NCBI GenBank assembly: GCA_032622095.1
Contig: CP136069.1
Location: 68,409,319 to 68,473,318, forward strand
Origin: Siphonodentalium dalli
Taxonomy: Eukaryota > Mollusca > Scaphopoda > Gadilida > Siphonodentaliidae
Direction of reading: 5' to 3'
DNA: 64,000 nucleotides
The translations under genes and the position numbers were made by a program. The stretch's first letter is position 1. The number at the start of each line of letters is the position of its first letter. Below are positions 60,201-64,000 of the stretch, one piece after another. The notes below the pieces were generated by a model that saw only the letters and a program-made list of their open reading frames with translations, was not told the DNA's origin and made no database searches.

Positions 60201-61820
60201 TCCTTCTGTACTTGTATTTGCCGTCGTCTGCTTATTTTTCCTGATAACCATCCAGATAAATACTAAACCATTCCAATGGACACTCTAAATAACTAGGTGG
60301 AATTATCCATTTATGAGATAAACATACCCTGTTGAGTTGTACATTATGGGATTCGAGCATGAAAACAGTTTGTGAACGAGCCGGCTTGCCGGCGAGTTCA
60401 CAAACTGTTTTCATGCTCGAATCCCAGAATGTACAACGAAGCAGGGTACGTTTATCTCCATTGTAATTCAATCTAGCAAGGAATTTGCAAAACAACTGTA
60501 TAAAAAGTATCATTTAGTCATTTTCGTGACACGAATCGAGACTTTCATTTCGCCGTTATCACCGTGCACAAATCATTGGGTTTGTTCATTGCGTTACTCG
60601 GAACACTGCTCCGTAACCATTTCCTGTGGGGCTGGTTGGCTCGTTTCGCTACTCCGTTCTGCGCCGATGAAATTGTGCCGTGTCACAATCAGATTTGATG
60701 CACGCTGACGCGACCGATGAACGGTATATATAGACAACAACGCGCGGGTGTGCTCGTTTCGCTACTCGTTCTGCGCCGATGAAATTTGACCGTGCTACAT
60801 TCAGATTTGATGCACGCTGAAGCGGCCGATGTCGGTGAATCGAAAACGAAAGTTAGCCGCTCTCGGCCAATCAGAATGCTTGTTTTTAGTGACAAATACT
60901 CAATTGAATTACAATTAGTATTAAATGTTGATCTTCCTCAATGCTTGGCATTCCAAATTGTTAAATTTCGTACAGCCAACCACAAACTGCCATTGAAACT
61001 TCGGGTAGACTTCTCTATTCCGAATGTTCTCTATTCCGAAGGTTTGCTATTCCGAAGATTATCTACTCTGAATGTTCGCTATTCCGAAGGTTCGTTATTC
61101 CGAATGTGATTTTTCTATTCTGGGCGTATTTATTCAGAAATGCATAAAACAATTACATGCCCATCCCACCCAAACACACATGGAATGAAAATACTATTAA
61201 ACTATTATTCCTTTAGTGTATTTAATACACCCACTATACTTTCCAAAATCGTTCCACATTATTAATATCAGGAAGACAATATGTCTACTATACCGTTTAT
61301 TATGGAAACATGGTGGCTGCATGACTGAAACGAAATAAGGGATAAAGTCCAGCCGAACTGGCATACTGTTTGTTGGAAGAAACAATATGTAATTATTGAA
61401 AACCGAGAATATGGACACACTAAAACAAATTAGCAGCATTTATGAAATTTATTAAATGAATAAATCGAAACCCTACTTATGATGAGAAGAATTGACATAT
61501 ATATAAAAGACGACGACATGAACCAACCTTGTTCTAACCCACAACCCCAACAAACATATGTATATATTGTATAATATGTTCACATCATCTGTCCCATGCT
61601 TATACATGGTATTGATTAAAGAATTCAAACAATCACATACATTATATTTCTATTCGTTGGAACAACGGTGCGAAAGCTGTGTACTGGTTGTAATCTTAAT
61701 TGCTCTTTGGGTGACATACTTTATATCTGTTGTGAATTCCCATTTCCAAATTAGTTGGATGACTTACCCGTAGACCCCACAGCCAAACAACACAACTAGC
61801 ACGATAAATGTGTTCTTCAT
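48168..61820 (-). CDS. Gene B: secreted four-EF-hand protein, five exons
   Basis: Exons, in order: 61820-61768, 57507-57386, 53619-53455, 50569-50523, 48224-48168. All junctions are GT-AG, phases 2,1,1,0, giving 147 codons and TAA. Residues 1-17 are a signal peptide (MKNTFIVLVVLFGCGVY). Four 12-residue EF-hand loops are seen: 36-47 (DFDGDGIFSRVE), 56-67 (DTNGDHRITRAE), 91-102 (DVDEDDHLDKHD) and 111-122 (DGDKNGAVDETE). All keep acidic first and third ligands or Asn; only the third ends in Asp. The length and four hands match calmodulin-like proteins, but the leader sends it out of the cell. It is a paralogue of gene A in the same orientation about 19 kb upstream, with about one third identical residues by eye. 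Likely function is extracellular calcium binding; the tissue role is unknown. Confidence 0.88.
48225..49730. other. Intron 4 of gene B, no other gene
   Basis: AT-rich; no repeat family recognised except an AAATGGCCGCCATAT word at 48921. Confidence 0.5.
49731..49898 (+). mobile_element. LINE 3' end fragment
   Basis: A T/A-rich trailer with AATAAA at 49871 followed by a (TTGA)n tail (GATTGATTGATTGATTGA), the usual end of RTE/CR1-like LINEs. No coding part remains. Confidence 0.5.
49899..50522. other. Intron 4 of gene B, no other gene
   Basis: No recognised structure. Confidence 0.5.
50523..50569 (-). CDS. Gene B exon 4 (second half of EF-hand 4)
   Basis: 47 bases between CATTTGCAG and CCCGG|GTAAGT. 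With the split codon AAA it completes DGDKNGAVDETE and adds YVTYWAR. Confidence 0.9.
50600..50887. mobile_element. ~290-bp hairpin MITE
   Basis: Head-to-head arms: GGCTGTACATTAAATCCGGC at the left and its inverse GGCCGGATTTTGTGCACAG at the right, each with CATTTTCATTATA in the middle. Half copies exist at 34587 and 40741. Lies 31 bases from gene B exon 4. Confidence 0.8.
51018..51280 (-). mobile_element. piggyBac-type MITE, copy 4, TTAA at both ends
   Basis: TTAA at 51018-51021 and 51277-51280 bound 255 bp holding two TATATAAGAGAATGCA palindromes and, inverted, GCATCAGCGCAGCTCC. The best-preserved member of the family here. Confidence 0.8.
51556..52625 (+). mobile_element. 5'-truncated non-LTR retrotransposon (LINE)
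   Basis: Carries the last ~210 codons of a reverse-transcriptase polyprotein, a 3' trailer, GGGAATAAAGC and an (ACTT)n tail at 52611-52624. Truncation at the 5' end is normal for LINE copies. Sits in intron 3 of gene B. Confidence 0.8.
51558..52196 (+). pseudogene. C-terminal part of a LINE reverse transcriptase, broken
   Basis: Two stretches in one frame separated by a single TGA at 51945. The first ends RMRTTNHRLGVETMKWS, the helix motif that precedes the zinc knuckle in LINE proteins. The second has CKLCG ... DEFNFVMVCPEL ... LRAKYFDKW, i.e. the C-x2-C ... H-x4-C knuckle with the His replaced by Asn. It lacks the catalytic domains and is not functional. Confidence 0.8.
52778..53454. other. 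Intron 3 of gene B next to exon 3
   Basis: A short ACCTGGTCAAGTACTCG fragment at 52950 of the dispersed repeat family. Nothing else. Confidence 0.45.
53455..53619 (-). CDS. Gene B exon 3 (EF-hands 2 and 3)
   Basis: 165 bases between TTTCTGTTTCAG and GACA|GTAAGA. Completes EF-hand 2 (DHRITRAEYISFVDR), spans EF-hand 3 (DVDEDDHLDKHD) and begins EF-hand 4 (ILDGD). Confidence 0.92.
53620..53716. other. Intron 2 start, G14 run
   Basis: G run at 53659-53672, about 40 bases from the exon 3 acceptor. Confidence 0.5.
53717..53925 (+). repeat. GAT-rich microsatellite
   Basis: Imperfect (GAT)n with GAC and GTT variants, 210 bases. The Met/Asp-rich frame is compositional. Confidence 0.95.
53926..55260. 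other. Intron 2 of gene B, no other gene
   Basis: A (TCTTA)n pentanucleotide run near 54567-54610. Frame at 54643 has no domain. Confidence 0.5.
55261..55950 (+). repeat. Direct duplication of ~200 bp in TTCGAAATTC-rich DNA
   Basis: 55575-55770 and 55795-55950 share AGATTGAAATT, GTTAGTTTGCTGGATTCT, TACGGAAAGTATAA and AGCTCGATCCAGCCATAAAC. The preceding 300 bases are full of TTCGAAATTC palindromes. Confidence 0.85.
55951..57385. other. Intron 2 of gene B, no other gene
   Basis: Repeated GGCCAATAAGT words at 56390-56470. No credible frame. Confidence 0.5.
57386..57507 (-). CDS. Gene B exon 2 (EF-hand 1)
   Basis: 122 bases between TTGTCTTCTAG and AATG|GTGAGA. Encodes LDLRPYDVTARRDFHAY, the canonical loop DFDGDGIFSRVE, and FIFAICDTN, the start of EF-hand 2. 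Confidence 0.92.
57508..58175. other. Intron 1 of gene B, no other gene
   Basis: No recognised structure; the frame at 57626 has no domain. Confidence 0.5.
58176..59412. mobile_element. ~1.2-kb non-autonomous DNA transposon
   Basis: TTAAGGGCGCGTACACATG at the left and CATGTGTACGCGCCCTAAG at the right are ~18-bp inverted ends, with GCAAGAAAATATCA repeated inverted just inside. The superfamily is not clear; no transposase frame is seen. Confidence 0.75.
59413..60311. other. Intron 1 of gene B, no other gene
   Basis: No recognised structure. Confidence 0.5.
60312..60459. mobile_element. Near-perfect ~148-bp hairpin
   Basis: Arms share GAGATAAAC, ACCCTG, TGTACATT and GATTCGAGCATGAAAACAGT around a CGAGCCGGCTTGCCGGCGAG centre. 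Probably a small MITE. Confidence 0.85.
60640..60832 (+). repeat. Two ~82-bp direct repeats, 111 bp apart
   Basis: GCTCGTTTCGCTACT, TTCTGCGCCGATGAAATT and CAGATTTGATGCACGCTGA occur twice. The spacer has TATATATAGAC. Confidence 0.9.
61013..61110 (+). repeat. CTATTCCGAAGG subrepeat array
   Basis: About six variant units of the 16-bp repeat found at 30355 and 31783, followed by TTTTTCTATTCTGGGCGTAT, the same border as at 31770. Confidence 0.85.
61111..61767. other. Intron 1 of gene B near exon 1
   Basis: No recognised structure. Confidence 0.45.
61768..61820 (-). CDS. Gene B exon 1 (signal peptide)
   Basis: ATG at 61820, 17 codons plus two bases, donor CGG|GTAAGT. Encodes MKNTFIVLVVLFGCGVY. 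GGCATTTCAG lies 9 bases before the ATG, so transcription probably begins in an upstream non-coding exon. Confidence 0.83.
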
Positions 61821-61829
61821 GTCGGCGAT

Positions 61830-63200
61830 CTGAAATGCCAGTTGAATGAGTTAGATGTTTTTTTCAATAATTGATATTCGGATCAAAAACATAGATTAAT
61901 ACATCACAAAACTGTAGTGACATAAATTTCATGAAATTTTCAGTACGTTTAAGGTTTAAGAGATTATGCACAACTGTACAGCTATGCTCTAATTAATCGT
62001 CCCCTTCAACAATATGGTAGGGAATTAATGACACCGGTTATACCATACCGCCGTTCAACCACGGTCAAGTGGTTGACATGTGGCAACCACTAGTAATCTT
62101 TCTACGGTACTAGTAATACTATTTTGCGACCACTGTACTCCCCATTAATTTTTCACATTGCCACCTTGCACCCATGCCAGCTTTTTGTGAGCGCCATGCA
62201 CCGTGTTAACTATACACAAAACAATATTTCAATTAATAATTTGTTTACGGTTAAATCAACATTCGAAGTTGGTCACTGACCGACATTTGCAACTGTATCA
62301 TCAATGCAGCGTCAAGCCACGCCAGAAATATACACTATGTGATGGTTATATTGCTGACTTTAAAAAAGTACGAAGGTCGCCCATGGTAGGATTGACCATG
62401 GTTAATAGCATCAATGCAGTCGAGTAATGTGGTAATATCGGTGGTCAACGTCGTTATGGGGGAGGTCAATTATAGTTAAGCTGTATACATGTACATGTAA
62501 TGTCTAGATGCACCATGTTCTTATCAAAACATGTGTGGCTATCATTCTGAACGATTCGGCCATTTCCGCTTTTCTAGGAAATAACCTCTTCCATAATTGG
62601 AAACCATATTCGCGAAATTCTACATTATATGGCTCTGGTGATCAGGCAATGACATTGACTCGATAACGCATAGCTGCGAATTGAGAATAATTTATTCACT
62701 ATGGCTGTATCAAACTGGATTATATATTAAACACATTAAACTCTCTTTGTGTGAGCTTTGTTTGTTTGTTGATATACTGACCGATACAGTACGGAAGTGT
62801 ACGAAAAGCAAAACAATCAACACCGTGGGGATTGTTTTTTGGGGATTGTGATTCCGGTGACCCATTCAACCCCAAAATCTTGTGGCGAGGACTAGTGAGC
62901 GCTATTTTGCAAACAACATTGTGCCAGTTTTAATTAATCAAAGTTCATTAGTGTGGTCTCACCATTGTGGAGTAAATTGCTTATTGCACGCTTTTTACAT
63001 GTACCGGTACATACTTTACAACAGGTTCTGGAACAGACTTTGGCTTTGTTCACACAATGCAGCTTAGGAACTATGAAAAATACATACTATTTACGCGATA
63101 TTTATTATGGTATAAAGAAAGGTCTGAGTGAACCACAGATTGACTATAATATCCTGATCGGGCTAAAATAGACCGATCGGCCTTCCTGGCACATCGCTCA
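61830..63200. other. Upstream of gene B, no gene recognised
   Basis: The promoter and any 5' non-coding exon of gene B should be here, but no signal stands out. Confidence 0.45.
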
Positions 63201-64000
63201 CTGTTGTAAGAGAGGGAACTCTAAATTTCTTGACTATTGACATTCTGTTTGAATATTTACATATGTTTATTTTGAATATTCTCAGTTTGCGATTTATTGT
63301 AAAGATGTTTGAGATTTATTGGAAAGGTTTGCGAATTATCGCAAAGATGTTTGGGATTTATTGCGAAGTTGTTTTGGGATTTATCGCAAAGGTTTGCTCC
63401 CCTTATCCCATATGCATGCTGGCTGTGAAAGACCAATCGGACTATTTTAGCCCGACCTGGCAATTATAGATTGATAGGTTGTTCACTCAGACCTGTTTTT
63501 AAGATGTCTGATTTATAATGTTTACACAGAAGCTCATTAGCAGCAAAAAACCTTTGCAACAAATCTGAAACATCTTTACGATAAATCGCAAAATATAATC
63601 ACCCTGTACGTAGTCTGATAGTTATCGTAAAGATGCTTGAGATTTATCGCAAAAGTTTGCGAGTTATCGCAAAGGTGTTTGTGATTTTTCGCAAAGTTGT
63701 TTTGTGATTTATCGCAGTTTGCTCCCATTATCCCACATGCATGCTCGCTGTGAAAAACCGATCGGTCTATTTTAGCCCGACCGTGCTATTATAGATCGAT
63801 TGGTTGTTCACCCAGACTTGTTGAAGATGACTGACTTGTATTTATACGGTTCAAGCCCATAAGTGCCAACACATAAAAATACATCTGTGATAAATCACAA
63901 ACCATTGCGATTTATCGCAAACCTTTGTGATCAATCGATAACCTTTGCACTAAATCGCATATATTTATTGCAAAGGTTTGTGACTTATCGCAAGATTTTT
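63201..64000 (+). repeat. Repeat array running off the window
   Basis: Many ~20-base words of the type GATTTATCGCAAAGGTTTG in both orientations, inside a ~335-bp direct duplication (63295-63590 and 63628-63960) that shares CATGCATGCT, CTATTTTAGCCCGACC and TGTTCAC. Related DNA occurs inverted at 63120-63190. Confidence 0.8.

Noticed and set aside
1-64000. CRISPR, phage, bacterial defence or viral systems
   Set aside because: The tandem repeats lack CRISPR spacing and the window is clearly eukaryotic; no viral gene was seen.

Overview
The window is eukaryotic nuclear DNA, most likely from a lophotrochozoan and probably a mollusc. Reasons: split genes with GT-AG introns of 2-9 kb, AT-rich non-coding DNA, and a dense mix of DNA transposons, MITEs, Helitrons with a 122-bp internal repeat and a (GACA)n tract (like the bivalve 'pearl'/HINE elements), a tRNA-derived SINE and LINE 3' ends. 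The species cannot be fixed from the sequence. There are no bacterial operons, CRISPR arrays or rRNA genes.

Only two host genes can be supported, both on the minus strand. Gene A (28729 down to 11302) and gene B (61820 down to 48168) are paralogues. Each has five coding exons: a signal-peptide exon, an EF-hand 1 exon, a 165-nt exon carrying EF-hands 2/3, a 47-nt exon completing EF-hand 4, and a short terminal exon. Intron phases are identical (2,1,1,0). Spliced, they encode secreted, calmodulin-sized proteins of 140 and 147 residues with four EF-hands. These exons were assembled by hand from splice sites and phase. Two weak EF-hand-like remnants lie between the genes (about 45.3 kb and 35.1 kb) and may be debris of a third copy.

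Layout. 0.4-6.1 kb: a PIF/Harbinger transposon (839-5346) inserted in an array of ~145-bp repeats. It has an intact two-exon DDE transposase and a convergent MADF-domain partner gene broken by one in-frame stop. 7.7-9.6 kb: three non-autonomous Helitrons joined head to tail with no host base between them. 9.9-14.7 kb: inverted-repeat arms, a duplicated ~0.75-kb block and a 29-bp minisatellite, overlapping the 3' end of gene A. 16.7-17.2 kb: exon 3 of gene A followed by tandem partial copies of its 5' half with the splice acceptor. 18.8-19.4 kb: two Helitron ends. 20.2-24.4 kb: a Foldback-like structure of ~42-bp subrepeats in intron 2 of gene A. 25.0-31.9 kb: MITEs, hairpins and a minisatellite seeded on the exon 2 acceptor, around exons 2 and 1 of gene A. 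32-48 kb: the intergenic interval, with MITEs, a SINE and a ~4.6-kb inverted-repeat structure. 48.2-61.8 kb: gene B, whose introns hold a LINE 3' end inserted into an older MITE, hairpin MITEs and microsatellites. 63.2-64 kb: a repeat array running off the window.

The transposons serve only their own mobility. The two EF-hand genes probably act in the same extracellular calcium-binding role, for which biomineralisation or extrapallial fluid would be natural molluscan settings, but that role is inference. Repeat boundaries given here were read by eye and may be off by several bases.
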